From assembly GCA_016715105.1 (NCBI GenBank), contig JADKBO010000030.1, forward strand, positions 26,244 through 90,243: a DNA stretch of 64,000 nucleotides. Reading direction: 5' to 3'. The DNA comes from Saprospiraceae bacterium (GTDB lineage Bacteria > Bacteroidota > Bacteroidia > Chitinophagales > Saprospiraceae). Below the pieces are notes generated by a model. The model had not been told where the DNA came from. It made no database searches and saw nothing but the letters and a program-made list of their open reading frames with translations. Shown in pieces: positions 54,739 to 63,467 of the stretch. Positions within the stretch are counted from its first letter, which is position 1. Each line of letters starts with the position of its first letter. The translations under genes and the position numbers were made by a program.

Positions 54739-55080
54739 TTATCTGATCGCTTCACTTCCACGTACCTTGGTACTGATTCTGATGGCATCCAACACATCAT
54801 AAACGAAAATTTTACCATCTCCTACTTCGTTTTCCGAAGCATTTTGCATGATCACATCAATACAAGTATCTAGATTCTCATCACTCACCACACAAATGAT
54901 CATCACCCTTGTTTGCAATACCTTGGTTTGTTCTGCTCCACGGTAAGATTCAGAATAAGATTTTTGTAAGCCAATTCCCTTTACTGGGACCACTGTGAGA
55001 CATGGAATATTGGCATTTTTAAGACCAATTTGCACTGCGTCCAATTTAGACGGCCTTATGATTGCTTCAACTTTTTTCAT
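54739..55080 (-). CDS. glnK: P-II nitrogen regulatory protein
   Basis: 113 residues. MKKVEAIIRPSKLDAVQIGL at the start, TVVPVKGIG, the T-loop with SESYRGAE whose Tyr is in the position of the uridylylated residue, and the C-terminal signature GKIFVYDVLDAIRISTKVRGSEAI. It senses 2-oxoglutarate and ATP/ADP and gates the ammonium channel. It is 27 bases downstream of the amt gene, the usual pairing. The symbol glnK and not glnB is chosen from that linkage. Confidence 0.92.
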   Translation of the reverse strand: MKKVEAIIRPSKLDAVQIGLKNANIPCLTVVPVKGIGLQKSYSESYRGAEQTKVLQTRVMIICVVSDENLDTCIDVIMQNASENEVGDGKIFVYDVLDAIRISTKVRGSEAIR

Positions 55081-55107
55081 GATTGCTTTTTCTTTTTTTA
55101 TTCGTGA

Positions 55108-56357
55108 CTATTCAAAAGTAGAATATGCTTCTACACCAAAAGAAGCTGCATCGATGCCAGCCAACTCCTCCTCTCTTGACACCCTGATGCCAATCAATTT
55201 TTTCATGAGACTCATAATCATAAAAGTCACAGAAAATGAAAAAGCCGCAATGGTGGTTACTCCTAATAATTGTATCATCAATTGATGAGTGCCCCCGCCA
55301 AAAACAAACCTTTTTCGGTTGCAAACAAACCAACAGCAATAGTGCCAAACAAACCATTGATGCCATGCACAGCGATGGCTCCGACTGGATCATCAATGTG
55401 ACGTCTGTCAATCACAACTACCGCAAAATCCACCAAAACGCCAGCTATCAAACCAATTATGATCGCTGCATTTGGACCTACAACATTACAACCAGCAGTA
55501 ATGGCAACCAAACCCGCTAATACCCCATTGATTACCATCGTGATGTCAATAGTACCATATCTGAAATAAGTGTAAATCATGGTAGAAATACCTCCCGCGG
55601 CTGATGCCAGAAAAGTGTTGGTTGCAACTTGGCCGATCATGTCCCATTTACCAACTGCCCCTAAAGTCGATCCGGGATTAAATCCAAACCATCCAAACCA
55701 TAATATGAAAGCGCCAACTGCGGCCAATGGTAGATTGTGCCCGGGTATAGCAATAATTTTGCCTGCTCTGTATTTGCCCAATCTTGGCCCAAGCACTATT
55801 GCACTTGCCAATGCTGCAAAACCACCCATGGCGTGTACTGCTGCTGAACCTGCAAAGTCATTAAATCCTTGTTTTGCAAGCCATCCATTTGGATTCCATA
55901 CCCAATTGGCTACCAAAGGGTACATGATTGCACAAAATATAAAAACAAAAACTGCATAAGACCACACTTTCATTCTTTCTGCAACCGCTCCAGAAACGAT
56001 GGATATTGCAGCCATGGCGAAACCCAACTGTATGAACCAAAAGAGCTTATTGGACACTGTGAGACCCAATCCTAGATCCTGATCGGTGATTCCGAAATCA
56101 AAGGCTACCCATCCATTCGAAATACCATAAGCGATGCCAAATCCGCATAAGTAAAAAGCAATTCCGCCAAAAGTCACGTCAATGATTACTTTGGCAATGA
56201 TACTCATGGCATTTTTGGCTCTGATAAATCCAGCTTCCAATAAGGCAAAACCTCCTTCCATCAAAAATATCAAAGCAGCACACAATGCCACCCATACCGT
56301 ATCAATGGCATGGACCATCTCACCTTGCTGTGATAAAACTTCATTTATTTCTTCCAT
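55108..56357 (-). pseudogene. amt: Ammonium transporter Amt, one-base frameshift near the C-terminus
   Basis: Started at the ATG at 56357 (MEEINEVL); an ATG at 56390 is also in frame. Eleven helices, with AAGFALLEAGF-like ALLEAGFIRAKNAM, FAGSAAVHAMGGFAALASAIVLGPR, WFGFNPGS and GAIAVHGINGLFGTIAVGLF; the twin pore His are in AVHAMGG and AVHGING. The printed frame stops at 55278 after LAGALIN. The frame one base over reads GGGTHQLMIQLLGV and continues to VSREEELAGIDAASFGVEAYSTFE, stop 55108, the normal Amt tail. The shift falls beside T5 and G5 runs at 55292-55304, so a sequencing error is likely. Confidence 0.9.
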
Positions 56358-56782
56358 AAAGACTATGATTCTACTGATTTGAATTAACAAACAGTAAAAT
56401 TATAAATCAAAAATAAATATGGCAGAATAATAAACTGTCAATATACAATTTACTTATTATTTTGAATTTGTGTTAATATTTAAACATTTTATTATTTTAT
56501 AATTGTTGTTTCTGATAATTTTTTATTCCATAAAAGATGCGTAAAGGCAACATGGCAAGCATTTGTCAAATACAGGAAACGTGGTTTTACCTGGATTTAA
56601 AATAAAAAAACAGTACTTTCGAGAGGTGGTGTATCAAAAAATAAAAGAGATTCACCCATCACTTTTAGGATGAATTCAAGAGTTTAAAGCTGCCAGCAAC
56701 TTAAATAGCAATTAGGCTCTTACCTAAATAACAGCAGGAAAAAATATGGCTCAGGCATAAAACTCTGCGAAGATCGTCTAGA
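56358..56782. other. Non-coding spacer between amt and the Gfo/Idh gene
   Basis: About 425 bases, AT-rich, upstream of amt and downstream of the oxidoreductase on the same strand. It should hold the amt promoter. I looked for a sigma-54 site on the minus strand and found none convincing. No gene seen. Confidence 0.45.
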
Positions 56783-58144
56783 TCAGCGGGACTTCGAATT
56801 TACAGATGCTTGTGTCGTGATGTAATACTTGGTGAGCATATTGTCAATTTCCCAATCTGGCAATTTGCCTGCTTCCAAATATTTTATAAAATTATTGGTC
56901 ACTTGTCCAAAATGGGCTTCGTGTCCATTGCGATAGGATTCGGGAATGAGGATCATGGCTGAGCCATTTGGCAACATTTTAGCCTCAATGCCAGGATAAG
57001 TTTTGGCAGCACTCGCGATAGCAAGTTTCACTTTCTGCTCAAAATCAGCACTTTTTCCTACTTGCTCGATGTATAATTGTGGAATGAATTTTTCTTCTTG
57101 CCCTTGTCTGATCACCAAATTTGCCTTACTACCCCGCATGATGGAGAAGTGAGTATCACCTGTTCCGGGAAGGGCTTCATAACCCCAAGTTACGCCTACT
57201 TTGGACCAGACACCATCGATATCAAAAGTTATTTGCCCATTGCAATTGACAGATAAGTTGCCATCATTCCCGACATTTTTTTCTAAATAAGCTGGATACT
57301 TTTTCGCCTGCGTTACCTTAGAAAATTGGTCAAAAGTCAATTTGGTTGCCCATTGCTTTCCAATTATGGTTCCAACTTGGTTTTTCTTTATGGCTTTCCC
57401 TGGAAAACATTCCCACATGGCCAAATCTATCAAATGGGTAGTGACGTCCACTATACCCTCCCCTTCTTGGCTTACATCAAAAAACCATTGCGGTCGCACC
57501 AGTTGAGAACCCGAAACCTGTTTGGAAAAATAATGTACACTCTCCTTCTCAATGGCTGGGCTATCTTTACTTCCCTTCTGCAGATTGCCAAAGAGATTGC
57601 TATCTCCAGATAAATGTTTTTGCAACATGGTGGTGATCTCAAATCTTTCAGTCATGATGTCATAAATCATCACCCCTTTGGATTTAGCCACCTCAAAAGC
57701 TTTGATGAGCAATGTATAATCTTCAGGAGTGATGGCCATAGGTTTATCCGCAAATACATGTTTGCCAAGCTTTACCGCTTCATAAATGTAGGTCGTCTTT
57801 TTTTTGTTATTTCCCGCAAGCACAACCACATTTCCTTTACTGTTTTGAATAAACTCATTCAAAAAATCATCGGAGAGATGCTCTTGAAGCTTCCAGGAAG
57901 TTGGATCCTCTTTTCTGGAATTATAAGTTACAATTTTATCCTTGTATGCTTGATACTCTGGCCCTGCTGGCGCATAAACTTCCACCTCAGGACTTACATC
58001 GGCGTACATCGTTTTCTGTACCAAAGCTGCATGAAAGTGACCGGGATCTAAAACCGTCAATTTTATGGACTTCGATTGTCCAAATAACAGCAGCGACATG
58101 GTTGCAAATTGGGTCATCAGCAACAAACTTTTGGATGGTTTCAT
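56783..58144 (-). CDS. Exported Gfo/Idh/MocA-like oxidoreductase (putative oxidoreductase C-terminal domain family)
   Basis: 453 residues. Hydrophobic N-terminus (LLLMTQFATMSLLLFGQS) acting as a signal peptide. A Rossmann-like N-terminal domain: KLTVLDPGHFHAALV, VVVLAGNNKKKTTYIYEAVKLGKHVFADKPMAI with the Gfo/Idh D-K-P motif, then the family C-terminal domain (VRPQWFFDVSQEGEGIVDVTTHLIDLAMW). The usual G-x-G-x-x-G of the NAD site is replaced by DPGHFHAA, as in this exported subfamily. Substrates are probably sugar derivatives. It follows the DUF6807 gene by 31 bases; the two likely act on the same carbohydrate. Confidence 0.85.
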   Translation of the reverse strand: MKPSKSLLLMTQFATMSLLLFGQSKSIKLTVLDPGHFHAALVQKTMYADVSPEVEVYAPAGPEYQAYKDKIVTYNSRKEDPTSWKLQEHLSDDFLNEFIQNSKGNVVVLAGNNKKKTTYIYEAVKLGKHVFADKPMAITPEDYTLLIKAFEVAKSKGVMIYDIMTERFEITTMLQKHLSGDSNLFGNLQKGSKDSPAIEKESVHYFSKQVSGSQLVRPQWFFDVSQEGEGIVDVTTHLIDLAMWECFPGKAIKKNQVGTIIGKQWATKLTFDQFSKVTQAKKYPAYLEKNVGNDGNLSVNCNGQITFDIDGVWSKVGVTWGYEALPGTGDTHFSIMRGSKANLVIRQGQEEKFIPQLYIEQVGKSADFEQKVKLAIASAAKTYPGIEAKMLPNGSAMILIPESYRNGHEAHFGQVTNNFIKYLEAGKLPDWEIDNMLTKYYITTQASVNSKSR

Positions 58145-58175
58145 TTGAATAATTTCTATTTAAAGATTGGTCCTT

Positions 58176-59165
58176 TTACTTTATTTCTTTGAGAAAACTG
58201 GTGTAATGAGCTTCTGCTGTTGCCGCATCCATTTTATCATCAAAAACCACCAATCTGTATTTTAAATGATAATTCTTTCCGGGCATCAATTTCCAATCCT
58301 TGTTTTTAGTAGGACTGAAATTCACAAACAAATAACCGCCGTTGCTATTTTCTGGCCATATGCGGATCGGTTCACCTTGATTCGGCGTATGATTGAAATT
58401 ATCTGGATGAGACAACATCAAGATACCACCACTACCAGTTTCAAAACTTCCTTGTGATAAAATCCATTTGGCCAAACTGCCATCTGAACCTTCTCTTGGA
58501 ATTCCTGCCGAAGTCAAAACCGTACAATTTTCCTTCTTCCATTCTGAGGTAGCTCTCCAACCCAAACCCGCATATCTGTATTCCAAAATGTTGAATGGTG
58601 CATCAGTCGCACATTTGTAAACAGATTCTAAATCGATTGCGTAAGAGTTGGAGGTCAATTTTTTGACGGATACAATTTGATCTTCTGTCAAAACAGTTTC
58701 TTTTATTCCACCTTTTGTTTTTACGTGATTGTGGACGGCAGTATATTTGACGCCACCAGCCTTCGTTTTTTCAATGTTTTTGAAGCTGTCAAAAGCCACC
58801 AATCCTGTTTTCTGATTTAAATTCCAAAAATCTACGGTGTCGCCTTTTACCTCAACATGTGTCCATGGATTCCAAATACCGTAATGATGATAATGGTCTT
58901 TGGGTTGGATCCAAGTGAGTAATTTTCCCGAAGGCGTGTTGACAGGATGCATAAAACCACTTCTTCCATAGGCTGGGCTGACACCTTCTGGAGGATTCAT
59001 AAATTCATATTGATAACCCAATATTTCTTGATTACCGTCCAGGATTTGCAAACGCCCGTCCTTTTTCTGATAGGATAATTGGGTGGACTGGCAAATGACC
59101 GATTGGCCAGGCAAAACCAAGCCTAAAACAACAGTCAGTGCAATCGATAGTCTTTTGATGTGCAT
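58176..59165 (-). CDS. Exported DUF6807 (PmoA-like) family protein
   Basis: 329 residues from the ATG at 59165, which places the signal peptide MHIKRLSIALTVVLGLVLPGQS at the very start; an ATG at 59189 would add eight residues. The family mark is HPVNTPSGKLLTWIQPKDHYHHYGIW, with conserved histidines, followed by a large beta-sandwich (APFNILEYRYAGLGWRATSEW, GGILMLSHPDNFNHTPNQGEPIRIWPENSNG). PmoA-like is only a database label; a methane role is not implied. These proteins occur with Gfo/Idh enzymes in Bacteroidota and Planctomycetota glycan loci, as here. Confidence 0.85.
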   Translation of the reverse strand: MHIKRLSIALTVVLGLVLPGQSVICQSTQLSYQKKDGRLQILDGNQEILGYQYEFMNPPEGVSPAYGRSGFMHPVNTPSGKLLTWIQPKDHYHHYGIWNPWTHVEVKGDTVDFWNLNQKTGLVAFDSFKNIEKTKAGGVKYTAVHNHVKTKGGIKETVLTEDQIVSVKKLTSNSYAIDLESVYKCATDAPFNILEYRYAGLGWRATSEWKKENCTVLTSAGIPREGSDGSLAKWILSQGSFETGSGGILMLSHPDNFNHTPNQGEPIRIWPENSNGGYLFVNFSPTKNKDWKLMPGKNYHLKYRLVVFDDKMDAATAEAHYTSFLKEIK

Positions 59166-59330
59166 TTTATGTGGATTTGAATGATTCAATAAAACAATGA
59201 TATCAAAAAGTAAGGAGTATATTGTATGAGTGAGCCTATTTCACAAAAATTTAAAAGATGATCCGCCATTTAAACAACTTCATATTGAGAAGAAAATGAT
59301 TGTTCCTGGAGTCTTTTAACTTTAAATTTC

Positions 59331-59338
59331 TATTTTTG
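59331..59338 (+). promoter_or_regulatory. -7 box TATTTTTG of the isocitrate dehydrogenase gene
   Basis: Matches TAnnTTTG, followed by TGGCCC. It lies 69 bases upstream of the ATG at 59407 and argues against a GTG start at 59338. Confidence 0.5.
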
Positions 59339-59406
59339 TGGCCCAAGGCAAAAAGCTCTCAAAGCATTGCCGCATTTTTGAAAAATCAAATAATAATTAT
59401 CAGGAG

Positions 59407-61638
59407 ATGAGCGATACTAAAAAAATCATTTACACCATCACAGATGAAGCACCTGCGTTGGCAACTTATTCTTTTCTTCCCATCATTGAAGCTTTTACTT
59501 CAGTGGCTGGAGTGGAAGTAGAAACAAGAGACATATCGCTGGCAGCACGCATTTTGGCGGCTTTCCCAGATTATTTAAAACCAGACCAAGTCGCCAATGA
59601 TAATTTATCAGAATTGGGCCAATTGTGTTTGACTCCTGAAGCCAATATCATCAAGTTACCAAACATCAGTGCATCTGTTCCACAACTCAATGCAGCCATC
59701 AAAGAATTGCAAGGCAAAGGATATGCCATCCCTGACTTTATGGAAGAACCTAAAACAGATGCAGAAAAAGATGCAGTTGCCAGATATAAGAAAATTTTGG
59801 GTAGTGCCGTGAATCCTGTCATCAGAGAAGGTAACTCAGACAGACGCGCGCCAAAGTCAGTCAAAGAATACGCACGTCAAAACCCACACAGAATGGGATC
59901 TTGGTCACCTGATTCTAAAACGCATGTAGCTACCATGGGTGCTGGAGATTTCCAGGCCAATGAAAAATCTGTGACAATTGCACAGCCTACAAAAATCAAA
60001 ATTGTTTTAGAAGGAAAAGATGGGTCTACTTCAGTTTTGAAAGACAGTTTTGGACTTTTGGCGGGTGAAGTCATCGATGGCACCAAAATGGAAAAAGAGG
60101 CACTTCGCCAGTTTTTGGATAAAGAAATATTGAGCGCCAAAGAACAAGGGGTTTTGTTTTCTTTACATATGAAGGCTACGATGATGAAGGTTTCTGACCC
60201 CATCATTTTCGGAATAGCTGTCAAAGAATTCTTCAAACCCGTTTTTGAGAAATTTGGCAAAGAACTGGACTCAGTGGGTGTGGATGTTAAAAACGGATTT
60301 GGCGATGTTTTGGCCAAAATAAAAGAACTTCCTGCGGATACTTATGCAGCCATCCAAGCAGAGATAGCAAGTTGTTATGAAAATGGACCAGCCCTTGCAA
60401 TGGTTAATTCAGACAAAGGAATTACCAATCTCCACGTGCCAAGTGATGTAATCATCGACGCTTCAATGCCAGCTATGATCAGAGAAGGCGGTAAAATGTG
60501 GGACAAAGCAGGTAAAACACAAGATACAAAGGCGGTCATTCCAGATAGCAGTTATGCTGGAATCTACCAGGCAACGATAGATTTTTGTAAAGCTCACGGT
60601 GCTTTTGATCCAAAAACCATGGGAAGCGTGCCCAATGTTGGTTTGATGGCCCAAAAAGCAGAAGAATACGGTTCACATGACAAAACTTTCGAAATCAAAA
60701 AAGCTGGAGTTGTCAATGTGGTGGATGAAAACGGTAATATTTTAATTTCCCATGAAGTTGCAGAAGGCGATATCTGGAGAATGTGTCAAGTAAAAGATGC
60801 ACCGATCCAAGATTGGGTAAAATTGGCCGTCAATAGAGCAAAAGCTTCTCAAACTCCGATCGTTTTCTGGTTGGATGAAAAAAGAGCTCACGATGCAGAA
60901 CTCATCAAAAAAGTAAATGCTTACTTACCGACATTTGACCTGACTGGCGTTGAATATTACATCATGTCTCCAACAGAAGCGACCAAGTTTTCATTGGAAA
61001 GAATCAAAGAAGGCAAGGATACCATCTCAGTGACGGGTAATGTTTTGAGAGACTACAATACAGACTTATTCCCTATTTTGGAATTGGGTACGAGTGCAAA
61101 AATGTTGTCCATCGTTCCTTTGATGAATGGTGGTGGATTGTTTGAAACGGGTGCTGGTGGATCAGCTCCAAAACACGTACAACAATTGGTTGAGGAGAAT
61201 CACTTGAGGTGGGACTCATTAGGAGAATTTCTCGCCTTGGCCGTTTCTTTAGAACATTTGTCCAGTACTTTTGGAAATGCAGTTGCTGGAGTTTTGGGCG
61301 AAACCCTTGACGAAGCTACAGGCAAATACCTCAATGAAGACAAATCTCCTTCCAGAAGCGCAGGTGAAATCGACAACAGAGGCAGTCATTTCTATGTTGC
61401 TATGTATTGGGCGAGAGCACTTGCCAATCAAACAAAAGACGCAAATCTGGCCAAAATTTTCACCCCAATTGCAGAAGCTTTGGAATCAAAAGAAGCTGTA
61501 ATCAACGAAGAACTTTTGGCTGTACAGGGCAAACCTGCTGACATTGGTGGATATTACGCTCCAAATTTTGCTGTGGTAAGTCATGTGATGAGGCCGAGTG
61601 CGACGCTCAATGGCATCATTGACAGTATTGGGAAGTAG
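59407..61638 (+). CDS. icd: NADP-dependent isocitrate dehydrogenase, monomeric type
   Basis: 743 residues from the ATG at 59407, directly behind AGGAG, matching the 740-residue monomeric IDH family; an upstream GTG at 59338 adds a non-family tail. Motifs: TDEAPALATYSFLPIIEAF at the start, EGNSDRRAPKSVKEYARQNPHRMGSWS with substrate-binding residues, SLHMKATMMKVSDPIIFG, DASMPAMIRE, DDSSYAGIYQ-like (PDSSYAGIYQ), VFWLDEKRAHD, GTSAKMLSIVPLMNGGGLFETGAGGSAPKH and RGSHFYVAMYWA. It oxidises isocitrate to 2-oxoglutarate in the TCA cycle. Monocistronic. Confidence 0.95.
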   Translation: MSDTKKIIYTITDEAPALATYSFLPIIEAFTSVAGVEVETRDISLAARILAAFPDYLKPDQVANDNLSELGQLCLTPEANIIKLPNISASVPQLNAAIKELQGKGYAIPDFMEEPKTDAEKDAVARYKKILGSAVNPVIREGNSDRRAPKSVKEYARQNPHRMGSWSPDSKTHVATMGAGDFQANEKSVTIAQPTKIKIVLEGKDGSTSVLKDSFGLLAGEVIDGTKMEKEALRQFLDKEILSAKEQGVLFSLHMKATMMKVSDPIIFGIAVKEFFKPVFEKFGKELDSVGVDVKNGFGDVLAKIKELPADTYAAIQAEIASCYENGPALAMVNSDKGITNLHVPSDVIIDASMPAMIREGGKMWDKAGKTQDTKAVIPDSSYAGIYQATIDFCKAHGAFDPKTMGSVPNVGLMAQKAEEYGSHDKTFEIKKAGVVNVVDENGNILISHEVAEGDIWRMCQVKDAPIQDWVKLAVNRAKASQTPIVFWLDEKRAHDAELIKKVNAYLPTFDLTGVEYYIMSPTEATKFSLERIKEGKDTISVTGNVLRDYNTDLFPILELGTSAKMLSIVPLMNGGGLFETGAGGSAPKHVQQLVEENHLRWDSLGEFLALAVSLEHLSSTFGNAVAGVLGETLDEATGKYLNEDKSPSRSAGEIDNRGSHFYVAMYWARALANQTKDANLAKIFTPIAEALESKEAVINEELLAVQGKPADIGGYYAPNFAVVSHVMRPSATLNGIIDSIGK

Positions 61639-61955
61639 CTGAGAGCCTCGAGTTGCGAGCCTCGAGCTACGAGCTTTGAGATTTTTTTTTTGCTGTTGAC
61701 AGAGGACTGATTGCTGATTGCAATTCTCGCATTTTGGGTAGTGGTGTTATTAATATTTTTGTGAAGCCGAGTTTCACTAGAGGTTATTTATATTGAACCA
61801 TTTCTGGGTTCATGCCCCGCTATTTATTTTTCCGGTTTCCGATCTCCGTCCTCCGATTTCCGATTTCCGATTAGCTCTTCCGATTGACCATACCGATCTC
61901 CGATTTGATTTAGCTAGCTCTAAGCTTCACATTTAGACCTAATTTCACTAATTTT
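61639..61955. repeat. Word fields CTCGAGCTACGAG, CTGATTGCTGATT and TTCCGATTTCCGAT
   Basis: Three different degenerate repeats follow each other. GAGCCTCGAGTTGCGAG words at 61642-61680 are followed by T10, which may act as the icd terminator. GACTGATTGCTGATTGC lies near 61706. TCCGATCTCC and TTCCGATTTCCGATT words span about 61837-61903. No gene. Confidence 0.8.
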
Positions 61956-62600
61956 TCATTTATTTTTACTCAGTCTTGCTACGTATCTGAGCGAAGACCA
62001 TTTTTGATCAACCAGATTTCTGTATTTATGGTCATTAAAAACAAAGTTGGGATCGATAGGCTGTGTGCTTTCGCTATTCCATGAGGTAAAATGATCGGTA
62101 TAGTATCTTCTGAGATCCTCTCTGATGGCATTAAATTGTGTTTCATTTATCCTGAGCACATAAAGCTTTTCTTCATAATAATTGATGATCAAGGATCGCA
62201 GAGAATCATCTTTGATCAATTGAAAATTCTCTTGTTTTAGCTCTTCATATTTAGCCAGCGAAACAGGGATGAAAAAAATATATTGAAAGCCAGCAGCAGC
62301 AAAATCCAAACTGTCACGACTTCCAGACTCACGATTAAGATATTTCACAAGATAAGACATTTGGTCTGACCAATATTCTGCTGCATCAATATTACCGTGA
62401 AGATCTGTGCTATCAAATTGTAAAACCTCACTGTATTCTTTGAGAAAAAGGTCTTCTTTATTGTTTTCCTTCCGGGTTTCATTCCAGTTATTCAATAAAA
62501 AAGCCAATAAAATTCCACAAGCAGTAATCAAGATTTCCCTGATAAAATAAGGCAATTTGAAGTTTTTCAAATAAGTTGACAATCGTTTAATTCCGAACAT
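61956..62600 (-). CDS. DUF6090 family single-pass membrane protein
   Basis: 214 residues from the ATG at 62600; a start at 62627 would add nine residues. One membrane helix at about 22-38 (REILITACGILLAFLLNNWNE), the GILLAxxxNNWNE motif that marks the family, then a long helical periplasmic or cytosolic part rich in Glu/Lys/Tyr with repeated heptad-like patterns (YYEEKLYVLRINETQFNAIREDLRRYY). The function is unknown; the family is common and multicopy in Bacteroidota. Confidence 0.85.
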   Translation of the reverse strand: MFGIKRLSTYLKNFKLPYFIREILITACGILLAFLLNNWNETRKENNKEDLFLKEYSEVLQFDSTDLHGNIDAAEYWSDQMSYLVKYLNRESGSRDSLDFAAAGFQYIFFIPVSLAKYEELKQENFQLIKDDSLRSLIINYYEEKLYVLRINETQFNAIREDLRRYYTDHFTSWNSESTQPIDPNFVFNDHKYRNLVDQKWSSLRYVARLSKNK

Positions 62601-62757
62601 ATATATAATGCTATTATTTAGTACCACCTTGGCATAAACCCAAATGATGTATAACTTAAAATTCTGTAGACAAAGCTAATCGATCTGGGAATGATTTATA
62701 GAATATGATAACATTCTACCATTTATTCCAATAATTATTTGCAATATTTTCACCACA

Positions 62758-62990
62758 TTACCCCACCATCCCATTTATAAAAGTCTCTACAAAATCAGTA
62801 ATCCGCTTCAGAATCCGGTCTCCCAATTTCTTGCGCTGCAACAAGCTAGGCTTTTCTCCTTCCACCAATTCCAACACCTCATCTCTAAGTGGCTCCCTTT
62901 CTGCAAAAAGGTAATCTTCTATCAGTTTTTCTGTTTTTTCAGCAGATAGATTTTCTTCAGCGACCAGCTTTTCGAAGGCATTTGTTGATG
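62758..62990 (-). pseudogene. C-terminal fragment of a type I restriction enzyme R subunit (HsdR)
   Basis: About 77 residues in one open minus-strand frame ending at 62758. It reads YPSTNAFEKLVAEENLSAEKTEKLI, DYLFAEREPLRDEVLELVEG, EKPSLLQRKKLGDRILKRITDFVETFINGMVG. The blocks FAEREPLRDEVLELVEGEKPS and RKKLGDRILKRITDFV are the extreme C-terminus of HsdR proteins, where the subunit contacts the methylase core. The remainder of hsdR and hsdM/hsdS are absent, so this is a deletion relic. The boundary near 62990 is where homology stops. Confidence 0.75.
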
Positions 62991-63257
62991 GATAGTCTAG
63001 AAAGTTTCCAGGTTATTGCAAATGATTTCTTAGACAACACACTCGAACAAATATTCAAATACTTTGGTGATTTAGATCCTCCAAAAAATGAAAAATTGCT
63101 AAATTTGTTTGTCAACAGTTCTGGAAATCTCAGAAAGGTGTTGATGGGCCACTTCAAAGGGAGTGGTGACGATCTTGGGCGAAAGCTTTGGGGGGATCTT
63201 GAGGTTGGGGGTGGGGAATTTGTTGATTTTCCAGGAGGAATGAGGATGAAGGGGTAA
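62988..63257 (+). CDS. Small open frame of uncertain coding status
   Basis: 89 codons from the ATG at 62988 (MDSLESFQVIANDFLDNTLEQIFKYFGD). The first 60 residues have a protein-like composition, the last 30 (GGGEFVDFPGGMRMKG) do not. The other strand across 63099-63287 also has a protein-like frame (KIPPKLSPKIVTTPFEVAHQHLSEI). One of the two may be a relic next to the hsdR fragment. I cannot choose. Confidence 0.25.
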   Translation: MDSLESFQVIANDFLDNTLEQIFKYFGDLDPPKNEKLLNLFVNSSGNLRKVLMGHFKGSGDDLGRKLWGDLEVGGGEFVDFPGGMRMKG

Positions 63258-63467
63258 AGTTATGATGAGGTTGTGAAGATTTTGCAAAAGTCAATGTTTG
63301 ATTGAAATAATTCCAAAATTCAATATTGATGAAAAACTTGAGGGATCTACGACTAAATTAAGGACAGAGTATATTTGCAAGTGAATTGGGATTTAACTTA
63401 TTTGCAGCCAAACAGGTTGAACCTAAATGAATAGCAAATACAAGAACTTACTAAAATAAAAGCAAAA

